Of a stretch of DNA of 64,000 nt, positions 44,092 to 54,092 are shown in pieces. The translations under genes and the position numbers were made by a program. A model generated the notes under the pieces. That model searched no databases and was not told where the DNA came from. It saw only the letters and a list, made by a program, of their open reading frames with translations. Source of the DNA: Spirochaetales bacterium (GTDB lineage: Bacteria > Spirochaetota > Spirochaetia > UBA9216); contig JAEKNX010000009.1 of the NCBI GenBank assembly GCA_016839055.1, positions 114,755 to 178,754 on the forward strand, written 5' to 3'. Positions within the stretch are counted from its first letter, which is position 1. Each line of letters starts with the position of its first letter.

Positions 44092-46084
44092 TGAGTACTC
44101 CTTCATTCAAAAGACCATTTATCCCCATTTCCTCAAGGGTTGATTCAAGCGGATATCCGGTCTCCTCATCCCATCCCCAGCACTTCCGGTAGAGCCGAAT
44201 GTGCTCGTCAATTTTAAGGCTCAACCCTTTGTTGTGACCCTTCTCAAGCGGCGGAATTCCAATGGCTCTGTCATGCATCTTGAATGAAGCCATATCTACC
44301 TTCTGCTTCGCGTTGAACTGCTGACGAAGAGTCTGCATTCGTCTTCCGATTTCAATATACTCATCAGGGCTTTTATTCCAGCCGGTTGCGCAGTTAAGGA
44401 ATTCGAAGATTTTAAAGTGACGGACGCCCATCAGCATAGCGTAATAACAGCCGCCGGTTCCGTCCACGATCATCTTGAAGGCCGTATAGGCAACATTTTT
44501 CATCGTCTCGACCTCGGTTGGCTCATACTCTTCACTCTTGGAGTATTTCCTGAAGGGAGGCAGCCAGCTGACCTTCTCCCATAACGAGGAAGTTGTGTAG
44601 TAGAGTCCTCCGCTCGTTGTATGGCGGCCGGGGGTCGGGTCAGTACTGTAGGTTGTACCTAGCATGGGGTCTATCTTTGGATCATGCATAGGAAGCTCCT
44701 GCCCTCCGGCATGAATGGCGAACTTCTCCGATCCCCTGCCAATCTTCTCCGCCGCCTTCTTAACACCGTCGGCGAGAAGGTCTCCTATACCCAGTTCCCG
44801 AGCAGCAATTTTCTCAACAAGGGCAACTATCTCACTAGCCTTGCCCCAGCTAAGTTTCAGTCCTCCGGTATCGGTCTCCGTCAGGATTCCGTTCTCATAA
44901 CACTCGATGGCGAAGGCAACTGTCCCTCCCACCGAGATGGTATCAAGCCCGGCCCTGTTACAGACTTCATTGATATAGAAGATTGAGTCGGTGTCTCGGT
45001 TCATCAATAGACCGCCGAAGCACATTGCCGTCTCATACTCAGGCTTATGAGTATGAGGATACCTGCCGTCCTTTAAATCACCTATTTTACAGATTCCGCC
45101 GCAGCCGACAATGCAGGAATAGCAGTGGTATTTCTGCTCTTCCCTTGCAATAAACTTATCCGGATTAAGGCTCTTATAATATTTCCGTCCATAATCTTTG
45201 TCTGAGCCGCCCCAGTTTTTAAAGGGAGCATCCCCATTCTTAACCGACATCGTATTATTCATAATCGAGCCCCATTTCTTCAGAAGCATCGAGGTCATCA
45301 TTCCGTCTATGGGAGAAACACTCTTCATGCTGCCCATTACCTTGCCCAAAACCGGCATCAGAGCGCCTTTTAAAATTCCCGGGGCGTTAGCCTTTCGAAT
45401 CTTATTAGCATACTCCTTACTCAGAGCTTTAAGGCCGTCAACATCATGGGCTTTAACCAGTTTTGTTCCGGCGAGGGCTATTCCCTTGAGCTTCTTCGAC
45501 CCCATAACAGCCCCTACTCCCGAGCGGGCGGCATAACGTCCTAGATCATTAGAAATGCCCGAGATTAGCGATAGTTTCTCGCCCGCCGGACCTATAACAG
45601 CCGCGGCCGGTTTCTTTTTATTCCAGTTGTCATGAATTAAAGCCTTTTCTGCTTCTATTGCATCTAGTCCCCAGTATTTTTCCGCCGGACGAATCTCGGC
45701 TCCCTTATTATCAACATAGAGGTATACAGGCTCACTCGCCTGCCCCCTTATAAAGATCGCGTCGACTCCGCACTGCTTAATTGCAGGGGAAAGGTTACCG
45801 CCGCAGTTCGAGTCGCCCCAGCCGCCGGTCAGAGGAGACTTGCAGACAACCATCCATCGCCCTGTCATTACCGAGCCGGTGCCGGTGAGCAGCCCCGAGG
45901 TGAAGCCTAGGATGTTCAAAGGACCCAGGGGATCGGCTCCCGCAGGGATGTTCTTAGTAAGATACCAGGCCCCGAGACCGACACCTGATAATACTTTTTC
46001 ATAAACCGAATCAGGGACCGGCTCAACTTCACATGTTCCGGCGGTTAAGTCGACCACCAGAATCTTTCCCATATATCCTCTCAT
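44084..46084 (-). CDS. Aldehyde ferredoxin oxidoreductase family protein
   Basis: The enzyme has 666 residues, a tungsten- or molybdenum-bis-pterin protein that oxidises aldehydes to acids with ferredoxin, or reduces acids in reverse. The N-terminal domain begins MGKILVVDLTAGTCEVEPVP and contains GVGLGAWYLTKNI and the pterin-binding region GRWMVVCKSPLTGGWGDSNCGGNL (in parts). The [4Fe-4S] ligands are in YHCYSCIVGCGGIC (C-x2-C-x3-C near residue 305), and the distal part carries DPMLGTTYSTDPTPGRHTT. The length is slightly above the classical ~605. ATG 46084 has AAGGA upstream. It is the first gene of a unit with ferredoxin, MoaD-like protein and MATE pump, and is divergent from a TetR gene. Confidence 0.92.
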   Translation of the reverse strand: MRGYMGKILVVDLTAGTCEVEPVPDSVYEKVLSGVGLGAWYLTKNIPAGADPLGPLNILGFTSGLLTGTGSVMTGRWMVVCKSPLTGGWGDSNCGGNLSPAIKQCGVDAIFIRGQASEPVYLYVDNKGAEIRPAEKYWGLDAIEAEKALIHDNWNKKKPAAAVIGPAGEKLSLISGISNDLGRYAARSGVGAVMGSKKLKGIALAGTKLVKAHDVDGLKALSKEYANKIRKANAPGILKGALMPVLGKVMGSMKSVSPIDGMMTSMLLKKWGSIMNNTMSVKNGDAPFKNWGGSDKDYGRKYYKSLNPDKFIAREEQKYHCYSCIVGCGGICKIGDLKDGRYPHTHKPEYETAMCFGGLLMNRDTDSIFYINEVCNRAGLDTISVGGTVAFAIECYENGILTETDTGGLKLSWGKASEIVALVEKIAARELGIGDLLADGVKKAAEKIGRGSEKFAIHAGGQELPMHDPKIDPMLGTTYSTDPTPGRHTTSGGLYYTTSSLWEKVSWLPPFRKYSKSEEYEPTEVETMKNVAYTAFKMIVDGTGGCYYAMLMGVRHFKIFEFLNCATGWNKSPDEYIEIGRRMQTLRQQFNAKQKVDMASFKMHDRAIGIPPLEKGHNKGLSLKIDEHIRLYRKCWGWDEETGYPLESTLEEMGINGLLNEGVLNG

Positions 46085-46209
46085 AATCCTTCCTTTTTCG
46101 GGAGCTCTCGGTTTAAGCATGTTAGATCTTAATTCAAAGGCAGTCAAGTTTTTTCGGGACTTCCCGGTTTATTATTGCTTTTTCATAACCTAGCTGATAT
46201 TTTAAAAGA

Positions 46210-46800
46210 ATGAATGCTGGAAAAACCCCCAAAGGGGTTAAAACAAAGGACAGGATCGTCGAATCTGCCATTAAACTGATGAATGCAAAAGGAATAGCTC
46301 GCACAACGCTGGTGGAAGTCTGCGCGGCATCCGGAGTTGCGCAAGGGACTTTCTACCATTACTTTAAATCAATCAATGATATTCTTTATGAAATTCTCAG
46401 AATTGAGGGTGAAGAACTGCTGTTTTTTTATGAAATCATTATAGACAACAGCCCTTTGGAAAAATTAAATAAGGTGCTCAATTTTCAAATGGATTATTAT
46501 GAAAAGAAAGGAAAGGCAGTTGTTGCCCAGATACTTGGGAACGAATTTATTCCATTGCAGGGAGATTCCCTCATAGAAAAGCTGCTTCCAATTAGAGCCT
46601 TCGTGTCCGGTATAATTTCCGAAGGACAGGAAACCGGAGTTTTTTCCGATAGGAATAGTGCTGAAAAAGATTCAATTGTCCTCATGGCGCTCATCTTAAC
46701 TTACTCATATATGTGGATAAGAGATAAAACAGATAATCCCCTGAAAGAAATAGCCGGAAGCCATATTAATGACATCATCGAACAACTGATATTAAAATAA
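46210..46800 (+). CDS. TetR-family transcriptional regulator
   Basis: The 196-residue repressor-type protein has an N-terminal HTH (residues 12-58: KDRIVESAIKLMNAKGIARTTLVEVC in parts, GVAQGTFYHYFKSINDIL) and an all-helical ligand domain. It is divergent from the AOR operon, with 125 bases between the starts, and is followed by a MATE gene 82 bases downstream. It may control either. The ligand is unknown. Confidence 0.88.
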   Translation: MNAGKTPKGVKTKDRIVESAIKLMNAKGIARTTLVEVCAASGVAQGTFYHYFKSINDILYEILRIEGEELLFFYEIIIDNSPLEKLNKVLNFQMDYYEKKGKAVVAQILGNEFIPLQGDSLIEKLLPIRAFVSGIISEGQETGVFSDRNSAEKDSIVLMALILTYSYMWIRDKTDNPLKEIAGSHINDIIEQLILK

Positions 46801-46882
46801 ATCCAGCAGGACTACCAGCTGCTATTATCAAGGACAATCTGCTACCGTTGACCGCCGGCCTATATTAAAATATGATGTCCGG

Positions 46883-48259
46883 ATGATTCCCAGCCCTGAG
46901 CAGACATACAGCATGAAAAACTCACTCAAACGCATAATAGTCCTCGGCGGACCGCTTTTATTCGGACGGCTTTCGCATTACTCACACCAGGTTGCCGACT
47001 CTATAATGATAGGTCATTTCAACGGAGGAGGCCTCGAGCTCGGAGCACTGGCTGTTGCAGGAATGTACATCTGGATACTGAACACCTTTTTATGGCCGCT
47101 GGCAAATGGAGTTCAGGCAATAGTCTCACGAAGGCTGGGAGAAGGTAAACAAAGAGGCAGACCTGAAAACCTGGGTACTGTGATGGATCACGGGATAATC
47201 ACAGCCCTTCTTTTATCGGGAGTTGCTTTCGTGCTTTCCTTCCTCGCAGGTCCGTTGTTTCGGACAATCCTGCATGATGAGGGTCTAATAAAACTTGCTC
47301 TCGAGTATGTTGCAATCCTCAGATGGTCGTTCATTCCTCTGGGAATCCAGCAGATATTCCAGGCCTTTTTCAACTCGGTTCACAAACCTCGCTATTCGAT
47401 GATAGCAAGCATCCTTACAAACAGTCTGAACATCCTGCTGAATTACATCTTTATCTACGGAAAGCTCGGGCTCCCGGAGATGGGAATAAGAGGCGCGGCT
47501 CTCGGTTCGCTTCTATCCTACTGGCTAGGGCTCCTGTTCATCCTCGCAATAGCGCTTAAAAAAGAGCATATCGGCCGATACAAGTTCTTCCACACCCGAA
47601 GTATCGACCGGAAATTGATAAAAAACATCATTCGAGTGTCGATGCCGCCGGCAATACAGAACATCCTCGCAATGCTTATAATGCTGTTTTATGAGGCGAT
47701 GGTAGAGAACATCGGAGCCGTCTACCTTGCCGCAACACATATTGTCCTCTCATTCTACCGAATCAACAAGACAATAGTCGGCGGCTTCTCTCACGGCTGT
47801 GCCATTCTGATAGGAAACGAACTCGGTGCAAATAACAAGGCGGGGGCAAAGAAGGTCATGCAGGCAGGTTACCTGATAGGAAGCGTTATCGGATTGCTCG
47901 TTTTTGCCCTGGTTTTCATATTCCCCGGCAAGGTCGCCGCTATATTCACGGATCCCGGAGAAACCCTCGACACCGCGACTCTGGCACTAAAATTCTTCGC
48001 GCCATTCTTCTTCTTCGAAATTTTAGGCTTCACCTTCGAGATGGTATTCACAGGTAACGGCTGGGGTAAGTTTGTGCTGTTTTCAGAGTTTACAACTAAC
48101 GTGCTGTTCATCCTCGGATTCACCTTTATTGCAACGAGGCTGCTGGGCATGGGGATAATCTCTGCCTGGTGGGGCTTCGCCCTGTATCAGATTGGCCACT
48201 CGGTACTGCTGCATCTAGGGTACAAATCAGAACGATGGATTCACGCGAGAGTTGATTAG
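46883..48259 (+). CDS. MATE-family efflux transporter
   Basis: The membrane protein has 458 residues and about twelve helices. The N-terminal signature is LLFGRLSHYSHQVADSIMIGHF, with two pseudo-symmetric halves; the second starts at IRVSMPPAIQNILAMLIMLFYEAMVENIGA (in parts). The start at 46883 is uncertain because no clear ribosome site precedes it; ATG 46913 (MKNSLKRI) is an alternative. It lies downstream of the TetR gene on the same strand and may be its target. It is the third MATE gene in the window and differs in sequence from the others. Confidence 0.85.
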   Translation: MIPSPEQTYSMKNSLKRIIVLGGPLLFGRLSHYSHQVADSIMIGHFNGGGLELGALAVAGMYIWILNTFLWPLANGVQAIVSRRLGEGKQRGRPENLGTVMDHGIITALLLSGVAFVLSFLAGPLFRTILHDEGLIKLALEYVAILRWSFIPLGIQQIFQAFFNSVHKPRYSMIASILTNSLNILLNYIFIYGKLGLPEMGIRGAALGSLLSYWLGLLFILAIALKKEHIGRYKFFHTRSIDRKLIKNIIRVSMPPAIQNILAMLIMLFYEAMVENIGAVYLAATHIVLSFYRINKTIVGGFSHGCAILIGNELGANNKAGAKKVMQAGYLIGSVIGLLVFALVFIFPGKVAAIFTDPGETLDTATLALKFFAPFFFFEILGFTFEMVFTGNGWGKFVLFSEFTTNVLFILGFTFIATRLLGMGIISAWWGFALYQIGHSVLLHLGYKSERWIHARVD

Positions 48260-48292
48260 ATCGCCCGTCTTTAATAGAATGGCATTTACAAA

Positions 48293-48314
48293 CTGGAGGC
48301 ATTTCAGCCTCCAG
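48293..48314. terminator. Stem-loop between convergent genes
   Basis: CTGGAGGC and GCCTCCAG form a perfect eight-base stem with loop ATTTCA, between the MATE stop and the stop of the convergent phosphatase gene. No long T-run follows on either strand, so termination may be weak. Confidence 0.5.
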
Positions 48315-48364
48315 ATATTGTGTCACATAAAAATCTATCTATTATTAAAGTTTAAAATACTCTA

Positions 48365-49198
48365 CTAATTTGTATACTTGTATTCATCAAAAACAGCTAC
48401 TTTATCAGCCATTTTTACTTCTTCGGTCTTGGTTTTGTCATAATAATATATTGCCTTTTCCCAGTCTCCGTATACAGCATTAGGGAAAATGATGAACCTA
48501 TCTCCCCACTGATCACTAATCTGGTCAACAGCAGCTCTTCTTACATCATTTCCCTCTTTAACCGGGAATAAATCTGCAAAATCTTCAAGATTGTCACCAA
48601 GTAATAAAACAACTTTATTATTTTTTTCGATATCTTCTCTTCTACCCTCTTTACTGGACGCCATTCCGGATTCTCTGATAAAAATATGCTTATCATCAAC
48701 CATTGGAAAACCCATTTTTTTCATGCTGGAATATGTAACATCTCTCAAGGATGGACCTCTATTTGTCACATAGAATACAGAAGCTCCCTTGTTAACAACA
48801 TAATTCATAAATTCAACAGCTCCTGGTAATGGTAAACATTTATCTGAAGCAAGTGAGGCTCCAAATGCATCGCCAGACCACTCACCATCCAATAAAACAT
48901 CAGCTGTAAACATAACACCATCAACCAGGGTATCATCAATATCAGCAATAACAGCGAGCTTTTCTCCTGCTTTCTTATTCGCTAAAGCTTGATCAAATTT
49001 TAGAGTTGCAAGATTAAATGACTGTAAAAAACAGGCTCTTGCTTCTGCAGATAACTGCCATAGCGCTGCATCAACTTTTTGCTCCCTGCTAACTGAATCA
49101 GAAATTCTCAGTGAATCTTGTTCAGCAAAAATCATCGCCGTAGTCATTATTAATATTATTGAAAACACTAAAACTTTTATTATTTTTAAAAAATTCAT
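48365..49198 (-). CDS. Class B/C acid phosphatase (5'-nucleotidase, lipoprotein e(P4) family)
   Basis: The exported HAD-superfamily phosphatase has 277 residues. The signal peptide runs to MIFAEQ (cleavage near residue 25; no lipobox Cys). The HAD motifs are nucleophile VIADIDDTLVDG, the Thr/Asn motif FYVTNRGPS, a Lys-containing middle region and LLLGDNLEDFADLF. Family members act in the periplasm or on the surface, releasing phosphate from nucleotides and allowing nucleoside uptake. The gene is AT-richer than its neighbours and begins the part of the window that looks acquired. Confidence 0.88.
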   Translation of the reverse strand: MNFLKIIKVLVFSIILIMTTAMIFAEQDSLRISDSVSREQKVDAALWQLSAEARACFLQSFNLATLKFDQALANKKAGEKLAVIADIDDTLVDGVMFTADVLLDGEWSGDAFGASLASDKCLPLPGAVEFMNYVVNKGASVFYVTNRGPSLRDVTYSSMKKMGFPMVDDKHIFIRESGMASSKEGRREDIEKNNKVVLLLGDNLEDFADLFPVKEGNDVRRAAVDQISDQWGDRFIIFPNAVYGDWEKAIYYYDKTKTEEVKMADKVAVFDEYKYTN

Positions 49199-49633
49199 AT
49201 CACTCTCCTTAAGTCATTCAATTGTTTTGTACTCCATTTCTGATGCACAAAGTATGTGTCACAATTTTGAGATTGTATTCCTGTATTTTAAATAAAGCAA
49301 CTTAATAAATTTTATATTTTTTTTAAACAATCTCCAGTTTGCAATTATTTTAATTGTGAAAATATAACTTCTAATATCTTTTTTTAGGCATTTTGATTAA
49401 CAGAAAATATAACTTTTCTTATTATTAGTTTATTAGACAGTACTTGTCTATTACGACTTCAAGCTCCAGAAAACTCTTCAACTACTAGACACTATCAGGA
49501 CGATGCTGGAAGATCATATGCTCCCCTCAGAAGGACAGCAGGTAGAATCTCCAGGTATAAAAGCTTACGCCTAAACTGGATTCTATATCAGGCTCATACT
49601 CGGATTTACACCCGGTTTGTGGGTAAACTATCG
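49199..49633. other. Gene-free AT-rich gap
   Basis: 49199-49450 is very AT-rich and may hold the phosphatase promoter. 49451-49633 has mixed composition without an open frame that I recognise. I see no RNA gene or repeat. Confidence 0.4.
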
Positions 49634-50345
49634 TTAAGCTACATTAATCCGAGTGTTAATTTTATCAATACAACCTACAAGTTCTCGTGCAATGTCCATT
49701 CTGTCGTCAAACAGGTCTGTTATACTCCCGATTTTATCAAAAGGTGTGTTGCGCAGATTCTCTTTCGGAAGTAGGCCGTTCTGTATTATATAGCTGACTA
49801 TCATGTTTACAAACTCACGCTGCTGAGTATTTAAAGAGTTGTCTGACAGAAAGGTTGAGAAATGGTGGTTATCAACTATCTCTTTACGTATTGATATATT
49901 CGCGTTTGAGCTGCCGAAGAGCACTCCGTCCGGGACAATATAGGAGCAGCGGCAGGCTGTCTATATTTGTAACAATCTTTTCAAGCATCTGCTCAGTCGA
50001 AATAAGAAACATCGCATTCTTCATGTACTGCGCAAATGAGGTTCCCGAAAAACCATGGACGTTCTTGATAAACGGAAAGACTGCCTCAGTTAACGTCTTA
50101 TACATTGACTGAGCAACAATATGCTTGAAGTTCTTCCATCTAAGAGCTTGTTGATCGGACATAAATATCTCAAGGAGAGCAAGCCCGAGCACCGATGAGT
50201 TTTCTTCTTCAGCCGTCTGCTTGTCATCAAGGGCCTTGATGAAGATCAGATATATAAACTATTCAATTATGATAAGTGAATCTGTAATTCCGCCTATCCA
50301 GAATATCTCCTAAATTTTATCTATCTTGTTTTCACTTCGCCTGTT
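49634..50345 (-). pseudogene. Collapsed type I restriction-modification locus (hsdM start fused to hsdR end)
   Basis: Reading the minus strand from about 50345, the N-terminus of a type I methyltransferase HsdM is clear: KIDKI, TAG, EIFWIGGITDSLIIIE, TAG, FIYLIFIKALDDKQTAEE, then ALRWKNFKHIVAQSMYKTL, FPFIKNVHG and SFAQYMKNAMFLI. Near 49950 it jumps into the C-terminal domain of HsdR in another frame: SLNTQQREFVNMIVSYIIQNGLL, NTPFDKIGSITDLFDD and LVGCIDKINTRI. Everything between (rest of hsdM, hsdS, most of hsdR) is deleted, and two nonsense codons interrupt the hsdM part. It is a dead system. Confidence 0.75.
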
Positions 50346-50464
50346 ATCATGAACGGATTGTATCAGATTTGAGGACTTTCTAGTATTGGAAATTGTACCG
50401 ATATTAATTATGATGAATCTAATATTCAATGCTACAATATAAGAATTAAAGGAAGTTACGTACA

Positions 50465-51427
50465 ATGGCTACTGCAGAACAAATCAAATCACTTGTTCGC
50501 TCACATTTTAATGATGATCTCGAAGGATTTTACACTATTGCTCTTCAAGTAGCAGCACACGAAGCACGTCAGGGTCATAAAGCGCTTGCTTACGATATAA
50601 GAAATATTGTTGATACAGAGAGAAAGAAAAGCGGTCCTAAAGTCATTAACTTTCCTAAAGAATTATCAGGCCTAATCCTTGTAGAGAACTCCTCTATTGC
50701 GATGAGCTCACTCGTCGTTTCACTTGAAATCAAAGAACGCCTCGAAAGGATTATTATTGAATACAGGCAACAAACCAAGTTAAAAAGCCATGGCTTAAAA
50801 CACCGACGGAAAATCTTGCTCATTGGTCCCCCAGGAACCGGAAAGACGATGACAGCAAAACTACTCGGCCACGAATTAAGACTTGATGTTAATACTATCC
50901 AGGTAGACAGGCTTGTTACTAAATTCATGGGCGAAACCAGCGCTAAACTCAGACAGATATTTGACCTAATCCAGCAGGAACACGGAATATATCTTTTTGA
51001 TGAGTTTGATGCAATTGGCGGAGACCGATCTCAGGAGAATGATGTTGGAGAAATGAGGCGAGTATTAAATGCCTTCCTTCAGTTTATTGAACAGGACACA
51101 TCTGACAGCCTTATTATTGCGGCAACTAACAATCCGAAACTTCTGGATAAGGCTCTTTTCCGACGATTCGATGACGTAATCTACTATGAAAATCCTGACG
51201 AGAAGCAGACGAAAAACCTTATTGCAAATGTTCTCGGCACCTATCTACCTAAAAACTTCAAATGGGCCGAGATTTTAAATGTTAGCATCAATCTGAGCCA
51301 TGCGGAAATTGACCATGCTGTACGAGATGGAATAAAAAACGCAATTTTATCAGATAAAAATAAACTCTCCGAGAGAGATTTGCTCATCACCTTAAAAGAG
51401 AGACAAAAAGTTCATAACAATATGTAG
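50465..51427 (+). CDS. AAA-family ATPase, partner of a subtilisin-like protease
   Basis: The 320-residue protein has an N-terminal helical region (1-85), then an FtsH/katanin-like AAA domain: Walker A GPPGTGKT at residues 121-128, Walker B IYLFDEFDAIGGDR near 175-188, sensor 1 IIAATNN near 218 and arginine-finger region KALFRRFDD near 232. The C-terminal helical lid ends near 315. There is no membrane segment or protease site. It lies 11 bases before the protease gene. Pairs of an AAA ATPase and an S8 protease occur in defence-type neighbourhoods, and a dead type I system lies directly upstream. A defence role is inference. Confidence 0.88.
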   Translation: MATAEQIKSLVRSHFNDDLEGFYTIALQVAAHEARQGHKALAYDIRNIVDTERKKSGPKVINFPKELSGLILVENSSIAMSSLVVSLEIKERLERIIIEYRQQTKLKSHGLKHRRKILLIGPPGTGKTMTAKLLGHELRLDVNTIQVDRLVTKFMGETSAKLRQIFDLIQQEHGIYLFDEFDAIGGDRSQENDVGEMRRVLNAFLQFIEQDTSDSLIIAATNNPKLLDKALFRRFDDVIYYENPDEKQTKNLIANVLGTYLPKNFKWAEILNVSINLSHAEIDHAVRDGIKNAILSDKNKLSERDLLITLKERQKVHNNM

Positions 51428-51438
51428 GAAAATTAAAA

Positions 51439-53942
51439 ATGCAGAAAAAACTGCCCCATTTAAAAGTAAGAGATTTTGAGCAAAGTAATTTCACCACTAC
51501 CAATCAAGGACGTGGCTCAAACGAAAAGCTTCCACCACGGGATAGAGAAACCCATAGCGAGTATCTAAAAAATCAATTCAATCAAGCGTGGTCACAATCT
51601 ATAGATCAAGAAATTATACATCACATTTGTCGTAGGGTGTATATCTTGAATTTAAAGGTGAATCCGGGTTCAAACTTGCTACGAAAAGCCTTGAGAGTAT
51701 CAATCATAACAGACAAAAATGTATACGACTTCTGAATGTTCGACATGAGAAATCTTCTCCGGAATCTGGCGAGACCGTTTATGCAACTGTATTTGTTCCT
51801 AAAATCAAACAAAATATTTTTTTAGATAAAATTATAAAATATGCAACTGAAATTGACGAACGCTCAAATAAATATAAAAATAAAACACTAATTGAAGGTA
51901 TTTCAAAAATTAAAAAAGCCCTTGATATCAAATCATTTTGGCAGGATTCAATTGCCGACATTCCTGAGGATGAGCCGAAATGGTGCGAGATCTGGTTAAG
52001 TTCTGATGATGATGCAGTCATTGAAGGCTTTGAAAACCTTATCGAATCATTTGGTATTGTTGCTCGAGAAGGTGTGCTGAAATTTCCTGAGCGTGCAGTT
52101 AAACTTGTTAAGGTAACACGAGCAGAGCTATCCCAAATCACTCAACAATCTGATGACATTGCAGAATATCGTAAAGCAAAAACTACGGCCGAATTCTGGG
52201 TTACCATGTCAAATAGAGAACAGGCGGAATGGGTAGAAGATCTGCTTAACCGTTGTGAAATTGAACCTGATTCACAAATAGCTGTATGTCTTCTTGATAC
52301 TGGAGTTAATAATGGGCATCCATTATTGAATCAGATTATATCTATTGGCGATTGCCAATCCGTAATCTCAGAATGGGGAAAACAGGATGACCAAAATCAT
52401 GGCACTCCGATGGCAGGCTTAGCAGCCTATGGGAATTTGATTAAGAAAGCAACATCTAACCAAAATTTCAAAATAAAACATAGACTTGAATCTGTAAAAA
52501 TCATCCCACCGGCAAATCACCCTGATACTCCACCAGAATTATGGGGTCTCATGACAAAGCAAGCCGCTTCATTAGCTGAAATCCAAAATCCTGAGAAAGT
52601 TAGAATTCTTTGTATGGCCTTAACAGCACCCGATAAACCTGATTCAGGAAGGCCGTCATCATGGTCAGCAGCTTTAGACCAACTATGTGCAGGTGCTGAT
52701 GATGGGCAACGCCACCTGCTTATTCTAAGTTCCGGAAACTCAGCACAAACTGCTACTCTTGATGAATGCGGAGTATATCCGCAGACCCAAAAGAATGTCC
52801 CGGTTCAGGATCCTGCTCAAGCTTGGAATGTTCTGACAATAGGTTCATTCACGGAACTCACTGATATTACAGATCCTTCTTTCAAAGGATGGCAACCAGT
52901 CGCACCAAAGGAAGGATTATCTCCTTTTTCTACTACATCTTTAGTATGGGATGATAGATGGCCTATCAAACCGGAAATAGTAATGGAAGGCGGAAATCTT
53001 GCAAAAGATGAGATAGGTAATATAACTGAATGCGATGATTTGAATTTGTTATCAACAAATAAGAACTTTCAGACAAATTTATTTACATCATTTTCAATGA
53101 CAAGTGCTTCAGCTGCACTTGCCTCAAATTTTGCAGCCCAACTTCAGGCCGATTATCCCAATTACTGGCCGGAAACTATAAGAGCACTTATGATACATTC
53201 AGCTGGATGGACTGATGAAATGGCAAGACAATTCCGTCATGGGACAAATAAAGAACATTATCAGGAGTTATTAAGGACCTGCGGATATGGGATACCCAAT
53301 CTTGAAAAAGCCCGTTATTCAGCTTCCAACAGCCTCACTTTAATTGCAGAATCTCAAATACAGCCATTTTACAAAAAAGATGGGAGATCTGATATCTCTA
53401 CCAAGGAAATGCACCTATATAATTTACCCTGGCCAAGAGAAGAATTATTAAATATTCCTGATGAACAAGAAGTCTCCATGAGAATAACACTATCCTATTT
53501 CATTGAACCGGGGCCGGGGGAAATGGGTTGGGAACATCGTTATAGATATCCTTCATTCGGTTTAAGGTTTTATTTAAATTCTCCAAATGAAAATGCTGAT
53601 CAATTTCAACGCAGAATAAATACAATTGCCAGAGACGAAGAACACGGACACCCAGGAACAACAAGTGCATCAGAACATTGGACAATAGGAAAATACCGTA
53701 ATCATGGCTCGGTACATTCTGATATCTGGAATGGGACTGCACAGGAGCTTGCTAGTTCAAACCTAATAGCAGTATATCCTGTAACAGGTTGGTGGAAAGA
53801 ACGTAAGAATCTTGAACAATGGACAAAATCGACAAGGTATTCTTTGATCGTTTCTATTGAAACAACGGATGTTGAAGTAGATTTATATACACCTGTTGCA
53901 ATTAAACTCAGCATACCAATATCAATAAAAACTCAGATTTAA
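51439..53942 (+). CDS. Subtilisin-like (S8) serine protease, reading frame broken by a two-base shift
   Basis: The first frame (51439-51735) encodes MQKKLPHLKVRDFEQSNF to HHICRR. At about 51640-51645 (TATAT) two extra bases throw it out of frame. The continuation lies two bases on and reads YLEFKGESGFKLATKSLESI, RLLNVRHEKSSPESGETVYATVF (in parts), merging with the long frame that contains 52074-53942. Without the shift the protein would be about 833 residues. The S8 triad is intact: Asp in CLLDTGVNNGHP (codon 52296), His in NHGTPMAGLAAYG (52398) and Ser in MTSASAALAS (53103). No signal peptide is present, so it is cytosolic. The 51736-52073 part cannot be made from either frame alone. Reinitiation at GTG 52074 would give 622 residues with the triad. 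The shift may be decay, a phase switch or a sequencing error. Confidence 0.82.
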
Positions 53943-54092
53943 ATTTCTATATAGCTTAAGCCTAAACAACCAACCGCTGCCATTCAAGCGAGCTGCCTTG
54001 AAAATTCACAAGCAGCCCCGGTAACAATTCGTGGCCGCTACTCTTCATAGAAATAAGTGGATATTTTACCCCGCAAGCAATATATTAGTCCT

